In this document: positions 44,994 through 54,137 of the stretch, piece after piece
How positions within the stretch are numbered: the first letter of the stretch is position 1
Layout: each line of letters opens with the position of its first letter
Assembly: GCF_900102035.1 (NCBI RefSeq)
Contig: NZ_LT629689.1
Coordinates: 5,393,001-5,457,000 of the forward strand
DNA length: 64,000 nucleotides
Direction: 5' to 3'
Source: Pseudomonas extremaustralis
GTDB lineage: Bacteria > Pseudomonadota > Gammaproteobacteria > Pseudomonadales > Pseudomonadaceae
Notes under the pieces: generated by a model
Told to the model about the DNA's origin: nothing
Seen by the model: only the letters and a program-made list of their open reading frames with translations
The model's database searches: none
Program-made: the position numbers and the translations under genes

Positions 44994-47900
44994 TCATTTA
45001 ATTGGTTTTTTTGGAGGGATTAGTTTTAGCGGCTGTGTCGCTTTTTGGCTAAGCACGATGCCATCTTCTTCTTTTAGTTCACCACTAAAGGCAGTGTTAA
45101 GCCGGTCTGCTTCACTTGTGGACCATCCAAGCGCCACCCGAAATATATAACCGCGCCCATCCCCTCGTTGAAGCACCCCAGGCGGATACTTGATCTCGAG
45201 TTCAAGGATGGGATCGTCTATAGGTGTGCCAATCCACACTTGCCAAAGTCGGTGTTGTTCGGTTTTGGTATAAGTGAAATCGGCCGGATTGGGTTTGCCG
45301 CCGGGGCCGTTGGGCAGTTGTCCAAGCTGTGTTGGATCAACCCAATTGCCATTGAGAAATTGTTCGTAAAAACCAATGGGCATGGCTCGCAGCCTATTCT
45401 CGGAGCGCAAAAACGTGGTTTCGATCATGGCCGGTTGCAAGGTCACTTCTTCGCCCGCCACCGCAATAGGCAACTGGATCTGGACCCAGAACCCCAGCCA
45501 TGTTCTCGGCGTACTACCGCCACCGTGATACAAGGCTCTTGCCAAAACGCTGGGGCGTTGCAGGGTTTCCAGTAAGGCGTACGTCTGTTTTTTATGCCCC
45601 TCGTCGCCCAGCCATTTAGGTTCTGCTCCGCGTCCCCAATTGCAGCGGTATAACCGTAGGCGCAGCCCTTCGCGTTTGTAGCGGTTGGCAGCCATGGAGA
45701 TTATTAAATATGCGATTCCCAAAACCGCCAAAATGATCGTTACGGGAGTGGACATCACCCAAGCAAAGCCAAACCAATAGCCAAGACCTGCGCCGACTAG
45801 TTGAATGGATGCGGTAATTGACATTCCAATGACCACACCAAATTTTGCCCAAAGTAACGTGTTTTCTTCTTCACTGGTGGCCGAACTGGCATCCTCGGAA
45901 ATCTGCCAAGCCTCCAACCCCGCCGCAATCGCCCCAAAAGCCGCCCAAGTCACAGTCCGTAAAATCAAACTTTTTGAAGCAGCTGCAAATTCATGTGCAA
46001 CTGCTGCTTGAGCGCTACCACGTGAAGCTGCTTTGGCTTCGTTTAACCATTCGGTATATCCCGCTTGAGCCAGACTGAAAGTTTTACTACCAACCTCAGC
46101 CACCATCTTCCCCGCCCGACTCCAAGCCGGCCCCACCCACAACGCCACAATCGCGTTCGCCGTATACGCCGCATTCGCGCCCATCACCCGCCATTCTTGC
46201 GCCGTAAACCGTCCGTCGTTCGCGGCGTTGTTCGCGCTTTCGAACAGGTTCCACAGGTTCAAGCCCACCAGTAAAACCGGCAGGGCGTTGCCCAGGTTCT
46301 GGTTTATCCAGGCGTGGGTGCGGACGCTGTAGGCGTGGGTTCCGGCTACTTTCAGTTGGGCCTTCACTTCCGATGGCCCCAGGTCGGCGAGCCATGTGTT
46401 GATTGTCCACGGGTCGATACCCAGGCGTGTGCTGCCGGAGGCTTTGGCGGTGATTTGATTGGGGCGGTCCAGCCAGAGGATTTTCAGTTGCGCTTCGTGG
46501 TTTTGCAGGGCGTGGCGCGCGGTGCGGTGGTTGTGGGCGTGGCCGGGACGGCTGAGGATTTGGCGGGTGATGTCGATTTTGTCGTGCAAGGCCTTCACTT
46601 CTCGCAGCCATGCCTGGAAGTCGCGCTGGTAGGTGGGGTTGAAGGTCAGTTGGGTCGAGCTGGCAATTTCGGTGGAGAACAGCACCTGGGTGGCGGCGAG
46701 GGTCAGTGCCAGGTGCTGTTTCATCGCCGGTAACAACGCGCTGCTCAGTCTGTGCCAGGCATAGCGGGCGTGGTCGTTGGCGACGTCGATCAGGGTGTTC
46801 ATGGTGGCTTTGGCGACGCTGCTCATGGCCTGATAGACCGCGCTGTGCTTGACCGTCTCGAGGTCGAACACGGCTTTGATTTCGGTGCTGCGGGTGACGA
46901 GGCTGGTGGCGTCGCCGGCGGAGGTGGGCGACAGGGCTGGGGAAGTGCCATCGCCCTCGCGGCCCAGGGCGTCGAGGCTGCCGGTGGTGCTGAAGTTGTG
47001 GGTCACTTGCCTGATCAACGCGGCGATTTCCGGGTTGAAGTTGAACAGTGCCAGGCCAAACAGGCGGGTCGGCGTTTTGGCTTGCTCGCACAACCACTGT
47101 TGCCCGGCCTCGGCGTTACCCAGTGCGGTGTAGAGGGCGTGGGCCGTTTCCATCAGCAGGCTGGCTTGACCGGCTTCGCACGGGTCGTGGTAGACGGCTT
47201 CGGCGTGGGGGGCCAGTTGATCGAGCCAGGTGATCAGGTCGGCTTCACTGCGTTGGATATGTTGCTGCAACTGCAAGGCTTCGCGGGTGGTCTGGCTCAG
47301 GTACTGCTGCACTTCATCGAACCGCACATCCTCGCGCCACAAACGTCTGGCGTACCATTCATCGAGCGCGGTGCGCCAGGCCGTTCGCTCGGGCAGTGTT
47401 CCCCATCGGGCAATGAAACGTTGGTGGGCAGCACTCATGATCGAGGCGCCCGCCCACTCGGCCAGGTTGGATTCAAAGCCCGGGACATGGTCCTTGCCGC
47501 GCTGTACTTGATCATGGGCGTCCAGCAGCATGTACAGGTCGTCGGTGTAGGCCTGGCGTTGGAGGGGGTCAGTGATGGCCTTTGGAATCAATGCTTTGAC
47601 GTCGAGGCCGCATAAGTTCTGCACGGCAAAGGCGCTTTGCAGGGTGTGTTGGTGCAGGGCCTCGAACTGGCTTTGCTCCATGAGCCGGCCGATCAGGTTC
47701 ATGTTCAGGTCGTCGACCAGCGCCAAGGGGTCGTCCAGCGCGACGAACAGGGCGGTGTCCTGCGCCGGAACCCGGCCGCGCACCAGGGCGGCCTCGAAGG
47801 CCGGCTTGAACGGCGCGTCGGCGCTGGTGGGCTGGGTGGGTAACAGCGTGCTGGTGAAGGTCGGGGCCGTTTCGCCCCAAGCCAGGATGTCCGCCACGCT

Positions 47901-48467
47901 GTCGCCCAGTTCGGTGATGGGCGCGCCGTGGTCGATGTGGGCCTGGGTGCAGTAGGCCGGCAGGTCGACCTTGCGCATCCATTGGGTCTGCTGGGTTTCG
48001 TGGCTGCGTATCAGCTCGCACAGGCGCAGGGTCCATTGCACGGGGGAATAGGCGATATGCAGTTGGCTGTCGCGGGGGTAGAGCAGGTAAGGACGGGCCG
48101 CTCCCGGATGGTCGGGGTCGTCGTTGTCGGGCCAGGTGTGAGGGATGAACATCTCCCCCTGGACCTCATACTCATGCAGGATTTTGGCGCTGCTGTCCCA
48201 CACATACACCCAACCGTCGCGCAGTTGGCGCAGGGTGTAACTGCGGCTTTTCAAGGGCGGCAAGGTACTGCCGGACCAGTTGGCGGGTAGCGGATGAGGG
48301 CCTTGGGCGCTGCCTTTTTCCGGTGACTCATCCAGGGCATATCGCACCGGGAAAATCGCCACTTCCTTTTGCATCAACGGGCACTGGCCACGGGTCATGG
48401 AGACGTTCTGGAATTCCTGGTTGCGGTAGGCCTGTCTGAGTTGGGCGGGGGTTGCGGGTGGACTCAT
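44994..48467 (-). CDS. T6SS effector, BTH_I2691/VasX-like
   Basis: 1157 residues from ATG 48465-48467 (GAGGAAG upstream; the in-frame extension to 48545 is rejected). The N-terminus matches the VasX N-terminal region (CPLMQKEVAIFPVRYALDE), and LRDGWVYVW at residues 82-90 fits the MIX motif (hRxGhhYhh). A long helical middle follows. Hydrophobic segments at about 837-856 and 871-927 (GVVIGMSITASIQLVGAGL, TIILAVLGIAYLIISM) suggest membrane insertion. The last 138 residues form a soluble tail. No VgrG, PAAR or DUF4123 adaptor gene is nearby, so delivery would rely on components encoded elsewhere. The immunity gene follows by 12 nt. Confidence 0.82.
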   Translation of the reverse strand: MSPPATPAQLRQAYRNQEFQNVSMTRGQCPLMQKEVAIFPVRYALDESPEKGSAQGPHPLPANWSGSTLPPLKSRSYTLRQLRDGWVYVWDSSAKILHEYEVQGEMFIPHTWPDNDDPDHPGAARPYLLYPRDSQLHIAYSPVQWTLRLCELIRSHETQQTQWMRKVDLPAYCTQAHIDHGAPITELGDSVADILAWGETAPTFTSTLLPTQPTSADAPFKPAFEAALVRGRVPAQDTALFVALDDPLALVDDLNMNLIGRLMEQSQFEALHQHTLQSAFAVQNLCGLDVKALIPKAITDPLQRQAYTDDLYMLLDAHDQVQRGKDHVPGFESNLAEWAGASIMSAAHQRFIARWGTLPERTAWRTALDEWYARRLWREDVRFDEVQQYLSQTTREALQLQQHIQRSEADLITWLDQLAPHAEAVYHDPCEAGQASLLMETAHALYTALGNAEAGQQWLCEQAKTPTRLFGLALFNFNPEIAALIRQVTHNFSTTGSLDALGREGDGTSPALSPTSAGDATSLVTRSTEIKAVFDLETVKHSAVYQAMSSVAKATMNTLIDVANDHARYAWHRLSSALLPAMKQHLALTLAATQVLFSTEIASSTQLTFNPTYQRDFQAWLREVKALHDKIDITRQILSRPGHAHNHRTARHALQNHEAQLKILWLDRPNQITAKASGSTRLGIDPWTINTWLADLGPSEVKAQLKVAGTHAYSVRTHAWINQNLGNALPVLLVGLNLWNLFESANNAANDGRFTAQEWRVMGANAAYTANAIVALWVGPAWSRAGKMVAEVGSKTFSLAQAGYTEWLNEAKAASRGSAQAAVAHEFAAASKSLILRTVTWAAFGAIAAGLEAWQISEDASSATSEEENTLLWAKFGVVIGMSITASIQLVGAGLGYWFGFAWVMSTPVTIILAVLGIAYLIISMAANRYKREGLRLRLYRCNWGRGAEPKWLGDEGHKKQTYALLETLQRPSVLARALYHGGGSTPRTWLGFWVQIQLPIAVAGEEVTLQPAMIETTFLRSENRLRAMPIGFYEQFLNGNWVDPTQLGQLPNGPGGKPNPADFTYTKTEQHRLWQVWIGTPIDDPILELEIKYPPGVLQRGDGRGYIFRVALGWSTSEADRLNTAFSGELKEEDGIVLSQKATQPLKLIPPKKPIK

Positions 48468-48838
48468 CACACTTCCTCGTTGATCTCGATGACCATAGAT
48501 GGTTAGGCGGCATAAATGACGTTGCCCGATGGGCGAGTTCATCAAACCTTTATCAAGTGCCGTGCCAACTTAATAAATAGCCATATGGATCAACTGCTTA
48601 TAAGGAGCTGTATGAAGTTTCCTTCAGCGTTATCCAGGAAAAGTTGTAATAAGTGTGCAACTTCTTGCGCAGTGGCTGGCAACTTCTTGCGCACTTAGTT
48701 GCAGCCGCTTGTATATAAGCCCTGTAGCGATCTATCCACAGGGTTATTCACATTTAAGTGTGCAAGAAGTTGCCATCGGCAGGGGGCGTTGCGGTAAAAG
48801 AGTTGGGGGTAAAGTGGCGAAGTTTTTCGCGGGTAAGT
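48468..48838. other. Gene-free region with a three-copy 12-nt repeat
   Basis: No coding region. GCAACTTCTTGC occurs at 48657-48668 and 48679-48690, and inverted at 48762-48773. The second and third copies match over about 20 nt (GGCAACTTCTTGCGCACTTA). A TTATT/ATCCACA stretch lies near 48733-48748. The region should contain the effector promoter on the minus strand. The repeats could be a regulator site or form a hairpin. Confidence 0.55.
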
Positions 48839-49015
48839 TCACCCCCGCAGCAGTTTGTAGACCCCAATGACGGCGGGAATACCCAACCCGACCCAGCTGA
48901 GCGAATCCCACACCCCGTCCCCCAACAGTGCGGCAAACAACCCGGCGGCGCTGAGCACGCCGATGCCCAGCGGAATGCCAAACACTTTCCAGAAATTCGA
49001 CGGACGTGGCTTCAT
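48839..49015 (-). CDS. Small inner-membrane protein downstream of the PepSY gene
   Basis: 58 residues from ATG 49013-49015, overlapping the PepSY stop (ATGA). Two hydrophobic segments (FGIPLGIGVLSAAGLFAALL and WVGLGIPAVIGVYKLL). Not in a family I can name with certainty; small proteins of this kind often accompany PepSY reductase-like genes in siderophore loci. Translational coupling suggests a joint role. Confidence 0.65.
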   Translation of the reverse strand: MKPRPSNFWKVFGIPLGIGVLSAAGLFAALLGDGVWDSLSWVGLGIPAVIGVYKLLRG

Positions 49016-50115
49016 GCCTTGCCCGCCTTGCGTCTGACGATCCACAGGTACAGCCCGCTGCCCAGCACGATAAGGGTCAGCCCATCCAACACCGCCCACA
49101 GGATCTTCATCGGCATGCCGCCGTAGTCGCCAAAGTGCAGCGGCTGGGACATACCCATGGCGTCCATGTACCAGGGCCGTTCGCCGACGGCGGTGACGGC
49201 CAGGGTGCCGGCGTCGATCAGCACCGGGGTGAGCAGGTGCGCGGTCAGGTGGGTGCTGCCTTTCATGAACACCGCGTAGTGGTGCTCGCTGGAAAAGCGC
49301 GTGCCGGGAAAGGCGATAAAGTCCGGCTGCATGCCGGGCGCGGCCTTGGCGGCGATGTTCAGCAGATCGCTGGCCGGTGCGCGTTGGGTCAGCGGCGGGG
49401 CGTTTTTGTAGGGTTCGACCATCGCGCTGAGGCTGTCGGTGCGCCAGGCGGCGATGATCAGATCGGCACAGGCGCTGATCACGCCGGTCACGCCCACCAC
49501 CAGCGCCCAGGTCAACGTGACCACGCCGATCAGGTTATGCAGGTCGAGCCAGCGCACGCGGTTGGATTTGTCCTGGCGCACGCTGGCGAATTTCAAGCGG
49601 CGCATGAACGGCAGGTACAGCACCGTGCCCGAGACCAGCGCGACCACAAACAGCAGGCCCATGAACGCCAGCAGCAGCTTGCCCGGCGGGCCGGCGAACA
49701 TATCCACATGCAGGCGCAGCAGGAACAGCGTAAAGCCGCCGTTGGCCGACGGCATCTCGACTGCTTCACCGCTGCGCGCGTCGAGCATGAAGGTGTGGGA
49801 GGCGTTGGGTTCGGTGCCGGCGGTGGCGGCCATGATCGCGATCACGCCGTTTTTATCGTCTTCGTCCCAGGCCAGGTATTGCAGGGCTTCGCCGGGGCGA
49901 TGGGCCTGGGCCTTGGCCACCAGTTGCTCAAGGTTCAGTTGCGGTGTATCGGCGGGCATCGGCGCCAGTTGTGGCTCGTTGCCCAGCAAGTGATCGATCT
50001 CGTGGTGAAACACCAGCGGCAGCCCGGTGAGGGCGAGCAGCAGCAGGAACAGCGTGCAGATCAGGCTGGTCCAGGTGTGGACAAAGGACCAGCGGCGCAG
50101 GGTGGAGCTTTTCAT
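49012..50115 (-). CDS. PepSY-associated membrane protein, iron-uptake locus
   Basis: 367 residues, starting ATG 50113-50115. N-terminal membrane helix (SLICTLFLLLLALTGLPLVF), PepSY-like periplasmic domains, two to three further helices (LLLAFMGLLFVVALVSGTVLYL; LIGVVTLTWALVVGVTGVISA) and a C-terminal helix (ILWAVLDGLTLIVLGSGLYLWI). His residues at the helix ends (FVHTW, RLHVDMF, WLDLHNLIG) fit heme-binding ferrisiderophore-reductase-type proteins. It lies 61 nt after the TonB-dependent receptor gene. Probably inner-membrane iron reduction; inferred. Confidence 0.83.
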   Translation of the reverse strand: MKSSTLRRWSFVHTWTSLICTLFLLLLALTGLPLVFHHEIDHLLGNEPQLAPMPADTPQLNLEQLVAKAQAHRPGEALQYLAWDEDDKNGVIAIMAATAGTEPNASHTFMLDARSGEAVEMPSANGGFTLFLLRLHVDMFAGPPGKLLLAFMGLLFVVALVSGTVLYLPFMRRLKFASVRQDKSNRVRWLDLHNLIGVVTLTWALVVGVTGVISACADLIIAAWRTDSLSAMVEPYKNAPPLTQRAPASDLLNIAAKAAPGMQPDFIAFPGTRFSSEHHYAVFMKGSTHLTAHLLTPVLIDAGTLAVTAVGERPWYMDAMGMSQPLHFGDYGGMPMKILWAVLDGLTLIVLGSGLYLWIVRRKAGKA

Positions 50116-50176
50116 GTTCTAGCCTTCGGACATGCCAAGGCCGCCCAAGGGGCGGCCCGCTGGTTAACCCCGTGGG

Positions 50177-52606
50177 TTACCACTGGTAGGTGGCACTGGC
50201 GACGACGCTGCGTTGGTCGCCGAAGTAGCAGTAGCTGCCATCGCAGGTGGACAGGTAGTCCTTGTTGAACAGGTTGGTGGCGTTCAGTTTCACCGACGCA
50301 CCTTTGAGGCTGTTGTCCAGGCGGCCCAGGTCGTAATGCACCGCGCCGTCGAACACCGTGTAGGCATTGGCCTTGCCCAGCCAGGTGTTGGCCTGGTCGC
50401 CATAGGTATTGCCGGTGTAGCGGGCGCCGAAGCCGATGCCCAGACCGTCGAGCACGCCGGTGTGCCAGGTGTAGTCGGTCCACAGCGAGGCTTGCTGATT
50501 GGGCATCAGTTGCAGGCGGTTGCCTTTGTAGATACCGGTCTGCACCTCGGACTTGGCCAAGGTGTAGGCGGCGATGACTTTGAGGTTCTCGGTCACGTCA
50601 GACACCGCTTCCAGCTCCAGGCCCTTGACCTTCACTTCGCCGGCCTGGTCGGTGATCGACTGATTGCCCGCGCCGATCCGGGTCACCAGCACGTTTTTCT
50701 GGGTCAGGTCGTAGACCGCCGCACTCAGCAGCGTATTGGAGCCGGGCGGCTGGTACTTGATCCCCAGTTCCCATTGCTGGCCTTCGGTGGGCTTGTACGA
50801 CTTGACCGGGTCGACACTGGCGTTGCTCGCCGGCTGGAAGGATTCGGCGTAGGACAGGTACGGCACAAAACCGGAATCGAATACATAGCTCAGCGCCGCG
50901 TTGCCGCTGAAGTTCTTGCTGCGGTCCGTGTTGGTCGCATCCAGTTTGTTGAAGTAGGTAGTGCCCTGGTGCACCCAGTCTTCGCGTCCGCCCAGGGTCA
51001 GGCGCCAGTTGTCCAGGGCCATCTGGTCTTGGGCGTAGAGGCCGGTCTGTACGGTTTTCTGGTTGTAGTCGTAATACGCATCGCCGGTCGGGCGCACCGT
51101 TGGCACGCTGTTGACCGGGTTGAAAATATTGATGCTCGACGCAGTGCCGTAGATCGTCCGGAACGAGGTATCGGTGCGCTGGTGATCCAGGCCGAGCAGC
51201 ACGGTGTGGGTGATATCGCCGGTGGCGAAGTCGGCCTGGAAGTGATTGTCCAGCGCGAACTGACCGATGTTCTCGTCAACGTTGGTGGTCGAGCGACTGA
51301 TGGTGCCCGCAGCGTCCGCCGGGGAGTAGGCATAGGAACCCACGGTCAGTTGCTGGAAGGACAACTCCGACTTGGTGTAGCGCAGGTTCTGCTTGAACTG
51401 CCAGGTGTCGTTGAAGCGGTGTTCGAAGGCATAGCCCAGCGCGTAGTAGGTGCGGTCGTAGAACTCGTAGTCAGGATCGCCGAGGTTCTTGTGGTGGGAG
51501 ATCTCGCCCAGGGGCGATTTGATCTTGGTGCCCTGGATCGGCAGGAACTGGCTGGTGGTGCCGGTATCGTCGCGGGTGAACTGCGAGAGCAGGGTCAGCT
51601 TGGTGTCGGTGTCGATGTTCCAGGTCAGGCTGGGGGCGATGTTGTAGCGCTTGTTGTCGATATGGTCGACCTGGGTGCCGGCGTCGCGCACCACCCCGCT
51701 GACGCCATAGAGGAACCGGCCGTCGTCGTCGATCTTGCCGGTGCTGGCGAAGTTGATCTGGCGATAGTTGTCACTGCCGTATTGCACCTGGATGGCATGG
51801 CTCGACTCTGCGCTGGGACGGCGGCTGACCATGTCCAGCAGGCCGCCCGGCGGGGTCTGGCCATACACCGACGACGCCGGGCCGCGCAGCAGGGCGATGC
51901 GGTCGAGGTTCCAGGTTTCGGCTTTCGGGTTGGCATACACGCCGCGTGGCAACGGCAGGCCGTCGAGGAACTGGGTGGGCTCGAAGCCACGCACGCGCAT
52001 CCAGTCGTAGCGGGTGTCGCTGCCGTAGCTGGCGGACACGATGCCGGGCATGTATTTGACTGCGTCATCCAGGTTCTGCACGTTGCGGTCCTGCATCTGC
52101 TCGCGGGTGGCCACGGAGATCGAGCGCGGCGCTTCCACCAGGGCGGTGTCGGTCTTGGTGCCGGCGGCGGTGCGCGTGGCCAGGTAGCCCTGGACCGGGC
52201 CCCAGGCGCTTTCCTGTTGGCCTGCCTGGCCGGTGATGTTGGTCGCCGGCAGCGCCATGACGCCCTCCGGAATCGCCACCAACGTAAACGTCCCCGCGCT
52301 GCTCTGCTCCAACTGCAGCCCGGTACCCCGCAGGGCTTCGCGCAACGCGCCTTGGGCATCGAACGGCCCCTGCACCGGTGCGGAAGTCTTGCCCGAGGCC
52401 AGGGCCGGGTTGAGGGTCAGTGCCAGCCCGGCCTGGCTGGCGATCTGGTTCAAGGTGCCGGCCAAGGGCGCCGCCGGTAGGTTGTAGGCACGCACGCTGG
52501 AGGCTTGTTCGGCGGCGATCAGCAAGGGGCTGGCCAGCGGGGCGCCGAGGGCAATGGCCACGGCTAACAGGCTGGGGCGCAACAAGGTGTCTAGCGTGCG
52601 GGACAT
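50177..52606 (-). CDS. TonB-dependent siderophore receptor with N-terminal signalling domain
   Basis: 809 residues from ATG 52604-52606 behind CAGGAG. Signal peptide ending LLIAA, STN signalling domain (about 38-110), plug (about 145-270, with LVEAPRSISVATREQM and LLRGPASSVYGQTPPGG) and a beta barrel ending in Trp (ASATYQW). The STCDGSYCYFGD segment near the C-terminus is typical of the ferrichrome/ferrioxamine receptor group. The STN domain means it can signal through a FecR-type anti-sigma factor, most likely the one at 55693-56667. The ligand is unknown. Confidence 0.9.
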   Translation of the reverse strand: MSRTLDTLLRPSLLAVAIALGAPLASPLLIAAEQASSVRAYNLPAAPLAGTLNQIASQAGLALTLNPALASGKTSAPVQGPFDAQGALREALRGTGLQLEQSSAGTFTLVAIPEGVMALPATNITGQAGQQESAWGPVQGYLATRTAAGTKTDTALVEAPRSISVATREQMQDRNVQNLDDAVKYMPGIVSASYGSDTRYDWMRVRGFEPTQFLDGLPLPRGVYANPKAETWNLDRIALLRGPASSVYGQTPPGGLLDMVSRRPSAESSHAIQVQYGSDNYRQINFASTGKIDDDGRFLYGVSGVVRDAGTQVDHIDNKRYNIAPSLTWNIDTDTKLTLLSQFTRDDTGTTSQFLPIQGTKIKSPLGEISHHKNLGDPDYEFYDRTYYALGYAFEHRFNDTWQFKQNLRYTKSELSFQQLTVGSYAYSPADAAGTISRSTTNVDENIGQFALDNHFQADFATGDITHTVLLGLDHQRTDTSFRTIYGTASSINIFNPVNSVPTVRPTGDAYYDYNQKTVQTGLYAQDQMALDNWRLTLGGREDWVHQGTTYFNKLDATNTDRSKNFSGNAALSYVFDSGFVPYLSYAESFQPASNASVDPVKSYKPTEGQQWELGIKYQPPGSNTLLSAAVYDLTQKNVLVTRIGAGNQSITDQAGEVKVKGLELEAVSDVTENLKVIAAYTLAKSEVQTGIYKGNRLQLMPNQQASLWTDYTWHTGVLDGLGIGFGARYTGNTYGDQANTWLGKANAYTVFDGAVHYDLGRLDNSLKGASVKLNATNLFNKDYLSTCDGSYCYFGDQRSVVASATYQW

Positions 52607-52976
52607 GGGTAGCTCCTGAATAGAAGTAATTCGCAATTACCCCTGTGCCGAACGAGATCCGCAAAGTGATAGGGCCAGATGAAAATAAATTCTATTTAGC
52701 GCGGATGGGGGGAGGCGGTTACCGGTTTGGAGCAACGCTTGTGGGTACGAATCATCTCGGTCCCACAGGTTTTTCAGGCCAATCCCATAGCCCTGAAAAC
52801 GTTGGCCTACAGAAGCGTCCTGTTTTTTACGCATCAAGCCTCGAGCGGTTGACCCTGCCAGTTTGGCTATCTAGGTTCCCGACCTACCGTACCCAACAAA
52901 AAAGGCGCGCACCTGTCGGGAAAGCCTGCGGCACGTGTCACGGCGCTGGACCGCCTGAGCGTCGAGGAAGAGAACC
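52607..52976. other. Divergent regulatory region between the receptor gene and the second toxin-like locus
   Basis: No gene. GTAATTCGCAATTAC (52626-52640) is a palindrome 20 nt upstream of the receptor ATG and could bind Fur or another regulator. GTTTTTCAGG...CCTGAAAAC (52769-52800) is a second inverted repeat. An A/T-rich stretch at 52680-52698 may hold a promoter for the receptor gene. Confidence 0.45.
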
Positions 52977-54137
52977 ATGACCACACAAGCCCTCGTGCCA
53001 CACGAACTGGACACGAAAAAACTTTGGGACAGCACCGTCGAACTGTCTACCTGCAAGCGCATAACCAGCCATGACGGCAGAAATCCGAAGACCACCATCG
53101 TAGTACCGATACTGACCTGTCGCTGCCTATGGAAAAGGTTTCAACGAGAAGCCGAAGACTGGATCGCCCCCGGCGGCGTACTCATCGCCGATCCACAGGC
53201 ACGTAACCGCAGGATCAATGCGGCATATGCGCAGTTGTGGCTGGCGGATAACCGCTTTCAATGGGCGGGGTTGGCGGCGTTTGCGTCCAAGCAGGTGGGG
53301 TGTGGGTTGCTGCATGCCGTCACGCTGGATGAACGCATCGAAGCGGAAAAAAGGGCTTATCAACAACTCAGAGACAAAGCGCCCCAGGACCTGCTTGACC
53401 GCCGAAGGCTCATCAACATCCGCCCAAAATCCGAAGAATGGCACGCGTGGGACCAGGCCAGGCAGCAGAACCCGCTTCCCCAGGCGAGCAATCCACTGCT
53501 GGGTGGCGCGGTTGCGACATTACAGGACCAGTTGAAGTACGTTCATGAAATGCTGGCGCTTGGGAATACCGCGCTGTTTCTGGATGTTTATCCGTTGCAT
53601 CGGTTTTATATGGTGCGTGGGTTTGAGGAGATGCAGACATGTTTGGAGGACCGCAACAGTCTGAAAGATGAAGTAATTTGGCCGATTGCGGATAAAGTTG
53701 AGTTCGGTGCGTTTCAAACCGAGGTGTCCGATAGCTTTCGAGCAATCGAATCAGGAAATATTGCTAAAGGGGTGGATTATATGGCGGCCCATGAACAGCT
53801 CAATATTCTTCAGCCTGCCATGTATGATGACCCCGATTTCGCGAAACTTATGCAAGGCACTCAGGCGGGTGATGTTCTATCTATCGTGACTGGGCTATTC
53901 ACGGGCATCTCAGAAGAGATCCAGCTCACGTTAGCCAGCCAGTGCAAAGTCACCGACGATCGTAGGGTTTCATTCTCAAGCAATCCTTTTGCAAACCTTG
54001 CAGACAAAAACCAGCGGATGGAATTTGTTGGACGCGCTGCCACCCAATTTGACCAGTTACTGAAGAATCCGATAACGCGGGCTCAGCTTGAGCGTTCGAT
54101 TTTTGAAATTTCTACTGGTATGGATATAAAACCATGA
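52977..54137 (+). CDS. Unrecognised protein, candidate polymorphic toxin
   Basis: 386 residues from ATG 52977 (GAGGAAGAG upstream). No signal peptide. The conserved-looking core RNRRINAAYAQLWLADNRFQWAG followed by LAAFASKQVGCGL recalls the DUF2515-type proteins of pseudomonads, from memory only. The C-terminal part is helical. Base composition becomes A/T-rich from about 53500 onward. Its stop overlaps the next gene (ATGA). A decayed copy of its C-terminus with a second copy of the next gene lies downstream, as in effector-immunity duplications. No catalytic motif is identified, so toxicity is inference. Confidence 0.6.
   Translation: MTTQALVPHELDTKKLWDSTVELSTCKRITSHDGRNPKTTIVVPILTCRCLWKRFQREAEDWIAPGGVLIADPQARNRRINAAYAQLWLADNRFQWAGLAAFASKQVGCGLLHAVTLDERIEAEKRAYQQLRDKAPQDLLDRRRLINIRPKSEEWHAWDQARQQNPLPQASNPLLGGAVATLQDQLKYVHEMLALGNTALFLDVYPLHRFYMVRGFEEMQTCLEDRNSLKDEVIWPIADKVEFGAFQTEVSDSFRAIESGNIAKGVDYMAAHEQLNILQPAMYDDPDFAKLMQGTQAGDVLSIVTGLFTGISEEIQLTLASQCKVTDDRRVSFSSNPFANLADKNQRMEFVGRAATQFDQLLKNPITRAQLERSIFEISTGMDIKP

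Larger units (their letters stand above)
43050..45410. repeat. Tandem duplication of effector tail + immunity gene, about 1.18 kb per unit
   Basis: Unit 1 (44229-45410) holds the last part of the effector gene and its immunity gene. Unit 2 (43050-44228) holds an orphan tail and a second immunity gene. The join is exactly at the first immunity stop codon (TAA TTG). Identity is high except in a block of roughly 150 nt inside the immunity gene. Confidence 0.88.

Noticed and set aside
50213..52480. 755-codon open frame opposite the TonB-dependent receptor gene
   Set aside because: The receptor on the minus strand has complete signal, STN, plug and barrel features. The antisense frame has none.
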